In this document: positions 25,190 through 33,100 of the stretch, in pieces
How the letters are laid out: each line of letters begins with the position of its first letter
Numbering within the stretch: position 1 is the first letter of the stretch
Origin: Leifsonia poae
GTDB taxonomy: Bacteria; Actinomycetota; Actinomycetes; Actinomycetales; Microbacteriaceae
Reading direction: 5' to 3'
Assembly: GCF_027921845.1 (NCBI RefSeq)
Contig: NZ_BSEN01000005.1
Location: forward strand, 1 to 64,000
Length of the DNA stretch: 64,000 nucleotides
Translations under genes and position numbers: made by a program
Notes under the pieces: generated by a model
What the model was told of the DNA's origin: nothing
Database searches by the model: none
What the model saw: only the letters and a program-made list of their open reading frames with translations

Positions 25190-26191
25190 TCAGACGCCCC
25201 AGCGGAGCGCCGCGGTGTTGACGGGCGCATCCCAGAGGTCCGTCAGTTCGTCGTCGAGCTTGAGCACCGAGATGGATGCCCCCTGCATCTCGAGCGACGT
25301 CACCAGGCTCCCCACCAGCGAGCGGCTGAGGGTGATCCCCCGGTCGTCGAGGATCTGGGCGGCGCGGCGGAACACGATGTAGAGCTCCGAAAGCGGAGTG
25401 CCGCCCATGCCGTTGACGAAGAGCAGCACCGAATCGCCGGAGGAGAACGGCAGGTCGTCGAGCACGGCGGCCATCATCCGGTCGGTCAGGGCATCGGCCG
25501 GTTCCAGCTTGATGCGCTCGCGCCCGGGCTCGCCGTGGATGCCGACACCGAACTCGACCTCGTCATCGGCCAGGTCGAAGCCGGGCTCCCCGGCGTGCGG
25601 AACGGTGCCCGCTGCAAGGGCGACTCCGATCGAGCGCACGTTCGCGTTCACCTTCTCGGCGATGGCGGTGACGCCGTCGAGGTCGTCTCCGCGTTCAGCG
25701 GCCGCCCCGGCGATCTTCTCGACGAGCACGGTGCCCGCGACGCCGCGACGGCCGGCGGTGTAGAGCGAGTCCTGCACGGCGACATCGTCGTTCGTCACGA
25801 CGGCCCTCACCGTGATCCCCTCCGCACCGACCAGGTCGGCCGCCGTCTCGAAGTTGAGCACGTCGCCGGTGTAGTTCTTCACGATGTGCAGAACGCCGGC
25901 TCCGCCGTCGACGGCCTTGGTGGCCTCGACGATCGGCATCGGCGTCGGTGAGGTGAACACCTCGCCGGGGACCGCTGCATCGAGCATCCCCCTGCCGACG
26001 AATCCGGCGTGGAGCGGCTCGTGGCCGCTGCCGCCGCCGCTGACCAGACCGACCTTGCCCTGCACGGGGGCATCAGCCCTCGCGACGAAGCGCGGGTCGT
26101 GGGACACCGTGATGATGTCACCGTGAGCTCGGGCGAATCCGTCGAGGGACTCGTCCACGACGTCGGGTACGCCGTTGATGAGCTTCTTCAT
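25190..26191 (-). CDS. dhaK: Dihydroxyacetone kinase substrate-binding subunit DhaK
   Basis: The 333-residue subunit that holds dihydroxyacetone covalently through a histidine (hemiaminal) and receives phosphate from DhaL. Motifs: GLVSGGGSGHEPLHAGFVG (about 47-65), FTSPTPMPIVEATKAV (about 80), IVKNYTGDVLNFETA (about 102) and the substrate-binding His in FGVGIHGEPGRERI (about 213). The ATG at 26191 has a strong GGAAGGAAGG ribosome-binding site; a GTG 18 nt upstream lies inside that site and is unlikely. As first gene of dhaKLM it is followed by dhaL, dhaM-HPr and a DUF1905 gene. No dedicated regulator gene is adjacent. Confidence 0.95.
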   Translation of the reverse strand: MKKLINGVPDVVDESLDGFARAHGDIITVSHDPRFVARADAPVQGKVGLVSGGGSGHEPLHAGFVGRGMLDAAVPGEVFTSPTPMPIVEATKAVDGGAGVLHIVKNYTGDVLNFETAADLVGAEGITVRAVVTNDDVAVQDSLYTAGRRGVAGTVLVEKIAGAAAERGDDLDGVTAIAEKVNANVRSIGVALAAGTVPHAGEPGFDLADDEVEFGVGIHGEPGRERIKLEPADALTDRMMAAVLDDLPFSSGDSVLLFVNGMGGTPLSELYIVFRRAAQILDDRGITLSRSLVGSLVTSLEMQGASISVLKLDDELTDLWDAPVNTAALRWGV

Positions 26192-26214
26192 CGAAACCCT
26201 TCCTTCCACTGCTG

Positions 26215-27264
26215 TCAGTGCGTCGCCGCAATCCAGTGGTCGAGCTTCGCGGCCGCAGCCCCGGAGTCGATCGCTTCGGCTGCGATCGCCATTTGCGAAC
26301 GGAACCGGTCCAGGATGCTCTCCTGAACCCTCGACGGGTCGGACGCGAGCTCGTATGCTACGAGCCCTGCCGCCGCGTTGAGCAACACGATGTCGCGCAC
26401 GGGGCCCTCTTCGCCCGCGAGCACGGCACGTACGACGCTCGCATTGTATGCGGCGTCCTTTCCGAGCAGGTCCGCCATCTTCGCGCGCGGGATCCCCAGA
26501 TCGCGCGGGTCGATGTCGTGCTCGGTCACCAGGCCGCGCGACACCTCCCAGACATGGCTGTGACCGGTGGTCGAGAGTTCGTCGAGCCCGTCGTCGCCGC
26601 GGAAGACCAGCGCCGTCGCACCGCGCGTCTGGAACACGCCGACGAACAGGGGGACGCGGTCGAGTGTCGCGACGCCGACCGCCGACGCCTCGGGGCGTGC
26701 GGGGTTGCAGAGCGGGCCGAGGTAGTTGAAGACCGTCGGCACGCCGAGCTGGGCGCGTACCGGCCCGGCGTTGGCGAATCCGGGATGGAAAGCGGACGCG
26801 AACGCGAAGGTGATCCCCGCCGTGGTCAGCACTTCGGCGACCTTCTCCGGGGGAAGCGTGAGATCGATGCCGAGAGCGGCCAGCACATCCGAGGAACCGG
26901 ATGACGAGCTCGCCGCCCGGTTGCCGTGCTTGATGACCGGGACGCCGGCCGCCGCCGCGACGATGGCGGCCGTGGTCGAGACGTTCACCGTGCCGAAGCG
27001 GTCGCCGCCCGTGCCGACGATGTCGAGCGCCATCGGGTCGACCGGCAGAGGCACGGCGTGGTCGAGGATCGCGTCACGGAAGCCGACGATCTCGTCGACG
27101 GTCTCGCCTTTGGCGCGCAGTGCGATGAGGAATGCGGCGAGCTGCGCCTCCGTGGCGTCACCCGACATCACCTGGTCCATGGCCCACGCAGCGTCGGCGA
27201 CGCTCAGATCTTCGCCGGCGAGCAACGCGGTGAGCACGGACGACCAGGACTGCAATTCCGTCAT
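26215..27264 (-). CDS. trpD: Anthranilate phosphoribosyltransferase
   Basis: Joins anthranilate to phosphoribosyl pyrophosphate in tryptophan synthesis. The protein is 349 residues. Seen: the PRPP-binding motif DIVGTGGDRFGTVNVST (about 80-96), KHGNRAASSSSGSSDVL (about 111-127), and FAFASAFHPGF and GPLCNPARPEASAVGV downstream. It stands alone, with no other trp genes beside it, and divergent from ctaE; the same arrangement occurs in other Actinobacteria such as Mycobacterium. The start is supported by a TAGGAT -10 box 6 nt before the ATG. dhaK begins 23 nt after its stop with its own ribosome-binding site, so read-through is possible. Confidence 0.96.
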   Translation of the reverse strand: MTELQSWSSVLTALLAGEDLSVADAAWAMDQVMSGDATEAQLAAFLIALRAKGETVDEIVGFRDAILDHAVPLPVDPMALDIVGTGGDRFGTVNVSTTAAIVAAAAGVPVIKHGNRAASSSSGSSDVLAALGIDLTLPPEKVAEVLTTAGITFAFASAFHPGFANAGPVRAQLGVPTVFNYLGPLCNPARPEASAVGVATLDRVPLFVGVFQTRGATALVFRGDDGLDELSTTGHSHVWEVSRGLVTEHDIDPRDLGIPRAKMADLLGKDAAYNASVVRAVLAGEEGPVRDIVLLNAAAGLVAYELASDPSRVQESILDRFRSQMAIAAEAIDSGAAAAKLDHWIAATH

Positions 27265-27270
27265 AAGGCG

Positions 27271-27276
27271 ATCCTA
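27271..27276 (-). promoter_or_regulatory. -10 box of trpD, leaderless type
   Basis: Minus-strand TAGGAT, 6 nt (CGCCTT), then the trpD ATG at 27264. No ribosome-binding site. Confidence 0.5.
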
Positions 27277-27320
27277 GTGACCGCGCGACCAGCTGTGGCG
27301 AGCGGAGTGTACCGCCGAAC

Positions 27321-27339
27321 TTAGGTGACCCTTACCAGA
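27321..27339. promoter_or_regulatory. Candidate DtxR/IdeR-like iron box between trpD and ctaE
   Basis: TTAGGTGACCCTTACCAGA matches 14 of 19 positions of the DtxR consensus TTAGGTTAGCCTAACCTAA, counted by eye, including the TTAGGT half and the central CCT. It lies about 60-75 bp upstream of both predicted transcription starts. Binding is inference only. Confidence 0.3.
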
Positions 27340-27391
27340 AAACGGGCACATTCCGGCCTGTCGGATGAGAAAACCACGGCTTCTTTTCAGC

Positions 27392-27397
27392 CATAAT
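27392..27397 (+). promoter_or_regulatory. -10 box of ctaE, leaderless type
   Basis: CATAAT, 7 nt (GGAAAGC), then the GTG at 27405. The upstream in-frame ATG at 27396 overlaps the -10 box, so it would not be in the transcript; this decides the start codon. Confidence 0.5.
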
Positions 27398-27404
27398 GGA
27401 AAGC

Positions 27405-28034
27405 GTGACGAGCACCTCAATATCTCCTACGGCGAGTGCGCCCTCAATCAACCGGCCCAACGTGGTGGCCGTCGGCACCATTGTCTGGCTGGGCAGTGAG
27501 GTCATGTTCTTCGCGGGTCTCTTCGCGATCTACTTCACCCTCCGCTCCACCTCGCCCGATCTCTGGGCCGCCGAGACAGCGCACCTCAACGTCCCCTACT
27601 CCCTGACGAACACGATCATCCTGGTGTCGAGTTCGTTCACCTGCCAGTTCGGCGTCTTCGCCGCCGAACGGCTGCAGCCGCGTGCGACCGGCTGGAGCCC
27701 TGCCAAATGGGGAATGGTCGAGTGGTTCACGCTCACCTACGCGCTGGGCGCCATCTTCGTCGCCGGCCAGATCCTCGAGTACGCGACGCTCGTCTCCGAG
27801 GGGATCGCCCTGGACTCGAACGCCTACGGTTCGGCGTTCTACCTCACCACCGGGTTCCACGGCCTCCACGTCACCGGCGGCCTCATCGCCTTTCTTCTCG
27901 TCATCGGCCGCGCCTTCGCGGTCAAGACCTTCGGCCACAAAGAGGCGACGAGCGCGATCGTCGTCTCGTACTACTGGCACTTCGTCGACGTCGTCTGGAT
28001 CGGGCTCTTCCTGGTCATCTACGTTCTCAAATAG
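27405..28034 (+). CDS. ctaE: Cytochrome c oxidase subunit III
   Basis: A 209-residue membrane subunit of the aa3 oxidase with about five hydrophobic segments (about 24-45, 66-88, 102-124, 142-164 and 184-207). Family motifs include [17 protein letters not shown] (about 28), [16 protein letters not shown] (about 143) and [19 protein letters not shown] (about 186). It heads a cluster with qcrC, qcrA and qcrB, whose products form the bc1 complex that physically joins the oxidase. I chose the GTG at 27405 because of the -10 spacing; GGAAAG could alternatively act as a ribosome-binding site for the same codon. An ATG 9 nt upstream is the alternative start. Confidence 0.95.
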   Translation: MTSTSISPTASAPSINRPNVVAVGTIVWLGSEVMFFAGLFAIYFTLRSTSPDLWAAETAHLNVPYSLTNTIILVSSSFTCQFGVFAAERLQPRATGWSPAKWGMVEWFTLTYALGAIFVAGQILEYATLVSEGIALDSNAYGSAFYLTTGFHGLHVTGGLIAFLLVIGRAFAVKTFGHKEATSAIVVSYYWHFVDVVWIGLFLVIYVLK

Positions 28035-28058
28035 GAATCAGGAGCAGACCTCTACACC

Positions 28059-28877
28059 ATGCGCGCGAATAACCGCACCTCGACGAAGACCGCCCGGAAG
28101 GGCGGCCGGCGTCACCCCCTCGCCACGGTCGCCCTGATCGCGATCGGCCTCGGCCTCACCGGCGGAGCCTACGCGGCGTTCAACACCTCGACGGCATCCG
28201 CCGAGCCGCAGGCGGCCGCCGCCTCGCAGCAGTCGGTCGACGAGGGCAAGAAGCTGTTCCAGTCGAACTGCGCCACCTGCCACGGGCTCAACGCCCAGGG
28301 GACGACCAACGCTCCGAGCCTCATCGGCGTCGGCGCGGCTGCTGTCGACTTCCAGGTCGGCACCGGCCGCATGCCCATGCAGATGCAGGGACCGCAAGCC
28401 CCCGAGAAGCCGGTGCAGTTCACCGACGAGCAGGTCAAGGCGCTGTCCGCCTATGTGGCGTCGCTCGCCCCCGGGCCGTCGGTCCCTGAGCAGAAGTACC
28501 TCGACGGAAAGGGCGACGCCGCCAACGGCGCCGAGCTCTTCCGCGTCAACTGCGCGATGTGCCACAACGTGGCCGGCGCCGGTGGTGCTCTGACCGAGGG
28601 CAAGTACGCTCCGCCGCTGACCAATGTCACCGCCGCGCACATCTACGAGGCCATGGTCACCGGCCCGCAGAACATGCCGGTCTTCAACGACCTGAACATC
28701 ACGCCTCAGGGCAAGGCCGACATCATCACGTACCTCAAGTACATCCAGAACAACCCGTCCCCCGGCGGATTCGAGCTCGGCTCGCTCGGCCCGGTGGCCG
28801 AGGGTCTCTTCCTCTGGATCTTCGGTCTCGGTGCCATCGTCGCGCTGACCGTGTGGATCACGGCGAAGTCGAACTAG
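28059..28877 (+). CDS. qcrC: Cytochrome bc1 complex di-haem cytochrome c subunit
   Basis: A 272-residue membrane protein with an N-terminal signal-anchor (about 24-43), two c-type haem domains and a C-terminal membrane helix (about 245-265). The haem motifs are CATCH (about 71) and CAMCH (about 166), with Met ligand candidates in RMPMQM and NMPVF. Carrying two haems allows electrons to go straight to the oxidase without soluble cytochrome c, as in other Actinobacteria. It is preceded by AGGAG and lies 24 nt after ctaE, followed by qcrA after 37 nt. Confidence 0.96.
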   Translation: MRANNRTSTKTARKGGRRHPLATVALIAIGLGLTGGAYAAFNTSTASAEPQAAAASQQSVDEGKKLFQSNCATCHGLNAQGTTNAPSLIGVGAAAVDFQVGTGRMPMQMQGPQAPEKPVQFTDEQVKALSAYVASLAPGPSVPEQKYLDGKGDAANGAELFRVNCAMCHNVAGAGGALTEGKYAPPLTNVTAAHIYEAMVTGPQNMPVFNDLNITPQGKADIITYLKYIQNNPSPGGFELGSLGPVAEGLFLWIFGLGAIVALTVWITAKSN

Positions 28878-28914
28878 GTGCTTGCGGAAATGTCACAGCG
28901 TATGAAGGAGAACA

Positions 28915-29988
28915 ATGGCACAGGACGATAACAGCGGTCACGAGCTGACCACTGCCAGCTCGTCAGCCGTCGACGTCCACCGGACGGGCGATCCCGGAAC
29001 GGCGGTGATCATCCGCGACGAGGTCGAGAACCCCGGGTTCCCGCCGCACCGTCCGCGCGTCACCGATCTCGACCCGAAGAAGGAACGCCGGGCCGAGCGC
29101 ACGGTCTACACGCTGTTCTACCTCTCGATCGTCGGCAGCGTCTGGGCGGTCGCCGCCTACATGGCCTTCCCGATCAACGACAACGACCCCGGCTCCGTGC
29201 GTCTGAACAACCTGTTCATCGGCATCGGGATCGCGCTCGCGCTGCTGGCCATCGGCATCGGCGCCGTGCACTGGGGCAAGTCCCTCATGCACGAGAAGGA
29301 AGGCGTCGACCTCCGCCACCCCGTCCGCGGCCGCGAAGCGACCACGGAACGTGCGGTGGAGATCTTCCGCCAGGCCGACGAGGAGTCCGGCTTCAACCGC
29401 CGCACCCTGGTGCGCAACAGCCTGATCGGCGCGCTCATCGCGTTCCCGCTCCCCGCCGTCGTGCTGTTCCGCGGACTCGCGCCGCAGAACCAGGACCCGG
29501 TCGAGCTGCTCTCCCAGACCATGTGGGCCAAGGGCGTCCGTCTCACGAAGGACCCGTCCGGAGTCCCCATCAAAGCGTCCGATGTGACGCTCGGTTCCGC
29601 CTTCCACGTGATCCCCGAGGGGCTCAACGAGAAGGAGGACCGACTCGAGCAGAAGGCCAAGGCGGCCGTCCTGCTCATGCGCCTCAAGCCCGAAGATCTC
29701 CATATCTCCAAGGGCCGTGAGAGCTGGAGTTACGACGGCATCGTCGCGTACTCCAAGATCTGCACGCACGTCGGCTGCCCCGTGGCGCTGTACGAGCAGC
29801 AGACTCACCACCTGCTGTGCCCCTGCCACCAGTCGCAGTTCGACATCACGCACGAGGCCGAGGTCATCTTCGGCCCGGCCAAGCGCCCGTTGCCGCAGCT
29901 GCCCATCATGGTGGATGCCGATGGTTACCTGGTCGCACGCAGCGACTTCACCGAGCCTGTCGGCCCGAGCTTCTGGGAGCGTCATTGA
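28915..29988 (+). CDS. qcrA: Cytochrome bc1 complex Rieske iron-sulfur subunit
   Basis: A 357-residue protein with three membrane segments (about 64-83, 98-119 and 165-185), the actinobacterial form; most other Rieske proteins have one. The [2Fe-2S] cluster is bound by CTHVGCP (about 282) and CPCHQSQFD (about 302). The first 60 residues are soluble and charged. It passes electrons from quinol to the QcrC haems. An AAGGAG ribosome-binding site precedes the ATG. Its stop overlaps the TTG start of qcrB (TTGA), coupling their translation. Confidence 0.96.
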   Translation: MAQDDNSGHELTTASSSAVDVHRTGDPGTAVIIRDEVENPGFPPHRPRVTDLDPKKERRAERTVYTLFYLSIVGSVWAVAAYMAFPINDNDPGSVRLNNLFIGIGIALALLAIGIGAVHWGKSLMHEKEGVDLRHPVRGREATTERAVEIFRQADEESGFNRRTLVRNSLIGALIAFPLPAVVLFRGLAPQNQDPVELLSQTMWAKGVRLTKDPSGVPIKASDVTLGSAFHVIPEGLNEKEDRLEQKAKAAVLLMRLKPEDLHISKGRESWSYDGIVAYSKICTHVGCPVALYEQQTHHLLCPCHQSQFDITHEAEVIFGPAKRPLPQLPIMVDADGYLVARSDFTEPVGPSFWERH

Positions 29989-31604
29989 GTACCACCACCG
30001 CCGCACCTGCCGCGGCAACGACCGAGGTCGCGAAGGGCGGATTCACCGCCGCCGCCGCGAACTACCTCGAAGACCGCACCAGCATCTCGGGCGCCGTCAA
30101 GGAGTTCGGGCGCAAGATCTTCCCCGACCACTGGTCGTTCCTGCTCGGTGAGGTCGCCCTCTACAGCTTCGTCGTCATCCTGCTGTCGGGAACGTTCCTG
30201 ACGTTCTTCTTCCAGGCCTCGATGGCCGAAGTCGTCTACCACGGCTCGTACGTGCCCCTGAAGGGCGTCGAGATGTCGGCCGCGATGTCGAGCACGCTCA
30301 ACATCTCGTTCGAGATCCGCGGCGGCCTCCTGATGCGCCAGATCCACCACTGGGCGGCTCTGCTGTTCGTGGCCGCGATCGGCCTGCACATGCTCCGCAT
30401 CTTCTTCACGGGTGCGTTCCGCAAGCCGCGTGAGCTCAACTGGGTGATCGGCTTCGTGCTGTTCATCCTGGCGATGGCCGAGGGCTTCACGGGATACTCG
30501 CTTCCCGACGACCTGCTCTCGGGCAACGGCCTGCGCATCATCGACGGTCTGATCAAGGGTCTTCCCGTGGTCGGCACCTGGATCTCGTTCCTGCTCTTCG
30601 GCGGCGAGTTCCCCGGTACGGCGATCGTCGGACGCCTCTACACGTTGCACATCCTGCTCCTGCCGGCGTTGGTGGTCGCATTCATCGCGCTGCACCTGAT
30701 GTTCGTGGTCATCCACAAGCACACCCAGTACGCGGCCCCGGGCCGGACGCAGGGCAACGTCGTCGGCTACCCGGTCCTCCCCGTGTATGCGGCGAAGGCC
30801 GGCGGGTTCTTCTTCATCGTGTTCGGTGTCATCGCGCTCATGGCGTCGTTCTTCACCATCAACCCGATCTGGAACTACGGTCCGTACGACCCATCACCGG
30901 TCTCGGCAGGAACGCAGCCGGACTGGTACATCGGCTTCGCCGACGGCGCGTTGCGTCTCGTGCCACCGGGCTGGGAGTTCGTCTGGCTGGACCGCACCTG
31001 GTCGTTCAACATCATCGTCCCGGTCGTGATCCTCGGACTGTTCATCGTCACCGTGATGATCTATCCGTTCGTCGAAGCCTGGGTCACCGGTGACAAGCGC
31101 GAGCACCACATCCTGGACCGTCCCCGCAACGCGTCGACGCGGACCGCGATCGGTGCAGCCGGTGTCACGTTCTACGCGGTCTTCTGGGCCGCTGCGAGCT
31201 CCGACATCATCGCGACGCACTTCAAGCTGACGATGGAAGGCGTGATCCACGCGCTCCAGGCTCTGCTGTTCGTCGGCCCGATCATCGCCTACGTCGTCAC
31301 GAAGCGCGTATGCCTGGCGCTGCAGAAGAAGGACCGCAGCATCGCGCTCCACGGCTACGAGTCCGGTCGTATCGTCAAGCTGCCCGGTGGCGAGTTCATC
31401 GAGGTGCACGAGCCGCTCGACGAGTACGAGCGCTGGCGCCTGATCAGCTTCGAGACCTACCAGCCGCTCATGATCCGCCCGAACAGCCGCGGCAAGATCA
31501 CGGCGGGCAACCGTTTCCGAGCCGGGATGTCGCGCTGGTTCTTCGAGGACCGCATCATCCCCCCGAGCAAGGGCGAACTCGAGTCCGGCCACGGCCACCA
31601 CTGA
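29985..31604 (+). CDS. qcrB: Cytochrome bc1 complex cytochrome b subunit
   Basis: A 539-residue cytochrome b with about nine hydrophobic segments. Haem-ligand histidines lie in RQIHHWAALLFVAAIGLHMLRIFFTGAFRKPRELNW (about 115-150) and again in LPALVVAFIALHLMFVVIHKH (about 222-242). The quinol-oxidation loop appears near residues 298-303 as NYGPYDPSP. The last 110 residues form a cytosolic tail. Only a TTG at 29985 gives a plausible N-terminus; GGGAGC lies 6 nt upstream and the codon overlaps the qcrA stop, so TTG is well supported. It ends before a hairpin terminator. Confidence 0.95.
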   Translation: MSTTTAAPAAATTEVAKGGFTAAAANYLEDRTSISGAVKEFGRKIFPDHWSFLLGEVALYSFVVILLSGTFLTFFFQASMAEVVYHGSYVPLKGVEMSAAMSSTLNISFEIRGGLLMRQIHHWAALLFVAAIGLHMLRIFFTGAFRKPRELNWVIGFVLFILAMAEGFTGYSLPDDLLSGNGLRIIDGLIKGLPVVGTWISFLLFGGEFPGTAIVGRLYTLHILLLPALVVAFIALHLMFVVIHKHTQYAAPGRTQGNVVGYPVLPVYAAKAGGFFFIVFGVIALMASFFTINPIWNYGPYDPSPVSAGTQPDWYIGFADGALRLVPPGWEFVWLDRTWSFNIIVPVVILGLFIVTVMIYPFVEAWVTGDKREHHILDRPRNASTRTAIGAAGVTFYAVFWAAASSDIIATHFKLTMEGVIHALQALLFVGPIIAYVVTKRVCLALQKKDRSIALHGYESGRIVKLPGGEFIEVHEPLDEYERWRLISFETYQPLMIRPNSRGKITAGNRFRAGMSRWFFEDRIIPPSKGELESGHGHH

Positions 31605-31620
31605 TCGAGTCCACCACGGT

Positions 31621-31657
31621 GAAAGCGCCGGCTGCGAGTTCTCGCGCCGGCGCTTTC
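31621..31657 (+). terminator. Hairpin after qcrB
   Basis: A perfect 12-bp stem (GAAAGCGCCGGC with GCCGGCGCTTTC) around a 13-nt loop, 16 nt after the qcrB stop. It has no U-run, so termination may be partial. Confidence 0.6.
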
Positions 31658-31703
31658 GCGTATCCGCCGACTCGTCGGCGCTCCCCCGCCTGAAGGGCCC
31701 TGG

Positions 31704-32516
31704 ATGAACATCGAATCGCTCGCGTCCTGGCTCCGCTGCCCCGCCTGTCTCAGACTCCTCGAGCCGATCGACGCGCTCACCCTCGGCTGCGACACCGGCC
31801 ATCGGTACGACGTCAACAAGCGTGGCTTCGTGAACCTCGTCTCCGGCGGCACGAAGTTGATCGGCGACAGCGCCGCCATGCTGGATGCCCGCGACCGTGT
31901 GCTCGAGAGCGGCCTCTACTCCCCCATCACCGACGCTGTGCGCTCCGCCACTGCGGAGATCGGGGGCACGAGCATCCTCGACGCCGGCGCGGGCACCGGT
32001 CACTATCTCCGCGCCGCGCTGGAATCGTCCGCGGACGCGCGCGGGCTCGCCATGGACCTCTCCGCCCAGGCGGTGTCACGCGCCGTCCGCTCGTCGCCCC
32101 GCATCGACGGGCTGGTCGCCGACACCTGGCGCCCTCTGCCCGTCCGAGACGCCGTCTGCGAGGTCATCCTGGACGTCTTCGCCCCACGCAACCTGCCCGA
32201 GTTCCACCGCGCTCTCGCGCCCGGTGGGAGCCTCCTGGTGGTCGTTCCGCTGCCGGAGCATCTGGCCGAGCTTCAGGGCGACGCAGGGATGCTCGCGGTG
32301 CCCGCCGACAAGAGCGCGGAGATCGCCGACGCGGCGCGGCCGCTGTTCGAGCTGCGCAGCCGGCGCGCCATCCACGCGACGATCGCTCTCACGCAGGCCG
32401 TGGCGGAGTCACTCGTCGGAATGGGCCCGTCGGCGCACCACACGCGTTCCCACGGCGTGACTCTCCCGTCGGAGGCGACCCTGGCCGTCGAGCTGCTCCA
32501 CTTCTCACGCGCCTGA
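31704..32516 (+). CDS. rlmA: 23S rRNA (guanine-N1)-methyltransferase, RlmA type
   Basis: A 270-residue SAM-dependent methyltransferase with the N-terminal zinc ribbon of the RlmA family: LRCPACLRLL (about 10-19) and CDTGHRYDVNKRGFVNLVSGG (about 29-49). The SAM motif ILDAGAGTGHYL is near residue 91 and the motif after it is LAMDLSAQAVSRAV. Family members methylate G745 (RlmA-I) or G748 (RlmA-II/TlrB, which contributes to tylosin resistance) of 23S rRNA; sequence alone does not tell which. GAAGGGC precedes the ATG. It lies between the qcrB hairpin and a bidirectional terminator, so it is monocistronic. Confidence 0.85.
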   Translation: MNIESLASWLRCPACLRLLEPIDALTLGCDTGHRYDVNKRGFVNLVSGGTKLIGDSAAMLDARDRVLESGLYSPITDAVRSATAEIGGTSILDAGAGTGHYLRAALESSADARGLAMDLSAQAVSRAVRSSPRIDGLVADTWRPLPVRDAVCEVILDVFAPRNLPEFHRALAPGGSLLVVVPLPEHLAELQGDAGMLAVPADKSAEIADAARPLFELRSRRAIHATIALTQAVAESLVGMGPSAHHTRSHGVTLPSEATLAVELLHFSRA

Positions 32517-32522
32517 CGCTCC

Positions 32523-32596
32523 CCCGCAATCGAGTCCGAACTCGTTTCGTCGACACGCCGAGCGAAGAACGCAAGAACCTCGGACTCGATTGCGGG
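32523..32596. repeat. 17-bp inverted repeat with 40-nt loop
   Basis: CCCGCAATCGAGTCCGA at 32523-32539 is the exact reverse complement of 32580-32596. The loop contains further short complementary stretches. It follows the rlmA stop by 6 nt and is separate from the terminator at 32618. It may be a small mobile palindromic element or an extra terminator. Confidence 0.8.
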
Positions 32597-32617
32597 CGGG
32601 GTACGGCGAGCACACGA

Positions 32618-32651
32618 GAAAGCGCCGCATCCCGGAGGATGCGGCGCTTTC
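32618..32651. terminator. Bidirectional terminator between rlmA and ctaF
   Basis: A perfect 15-bp stem (GAAAGCGCCGCATCC with its complement) and a 4-nt loop, flanked by A/T-containing ends on both sides, between two convergent genes. Confidence 0.8.
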
Positions 32652-32674
32652 GTCGAGAGTCGTGCGTGGTGGGC

Positions 32675-33097
32675 CTAGCGGGCGAAGTACCCGCGGTAGT
32701 ACTCGTAGGTCCAGCCGACGAGGCAGATCAGCGTGAAGGCCACGCCGATGTAGCAGATCCAGAAGCCGACGGCGAGGCCGAGCATCACCAGGCCGGCGCC
32801 GAACGCCAGCGCGACCGGCCACCAGCTCCACGGGCTGAAGTGCCCGAGCTCCGGGTCGCCGTCGTCGACGTTGGCGTCGAGGCGGTCCTCCGGCAGCTCA
32901 CCGCCCTGCGATGCGTGGGAACGACCGACGTAGAAGGCGATGAACGCCGCCAGGATGAAGCTGAGCAGCAGCCCGACGGTGCCGACCCACTCGACCTTCT
33001 GGTGCATCGGGTCGAGGAGGCTCCACAGCGTGTAGACGATCGCCGACAGCAGGAAGAAGATCGAGAGGATCCAGAAGAGGATTGCATTGGCTCTCAT
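32675..33097 (-). CDS. ctaF: Cytochrome c oxidase subunit IV
   Basis: A 140-residue membrane protein with four hydrophobic segments (about 5-27, 36-57, 88-108 and 110-132), the actinobacteria-specific fourth subunit of the aa3 oxidase. The stretch HFSPWSWWPVALAFGAGLVMLGLAVGFWICYIGVAFTLICLVGWTYEYYRGYFAR is characteristic, and the connecting loop is acidic. It starts 3 nt after the ctaD stop and so belongs to the ctaC-ctaD-ctaF operon. It ends before the bidirectional terminator. Confidence 0.93.
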   Translation of the reverse strand: MRANAILFWILSIFFLLSAIVYTLWSLLDPMHQKVEWVGTVGLLLSFILAAFIAFYVGRSHASQGGELPEDRLDANVDDGDPELGHFSPWSWWPVALAFGAGLVMLGLAVGFWICYIGVAFTLICLVGWTYEYYRGYFAR

Positions 33098-33100
33098 GGG

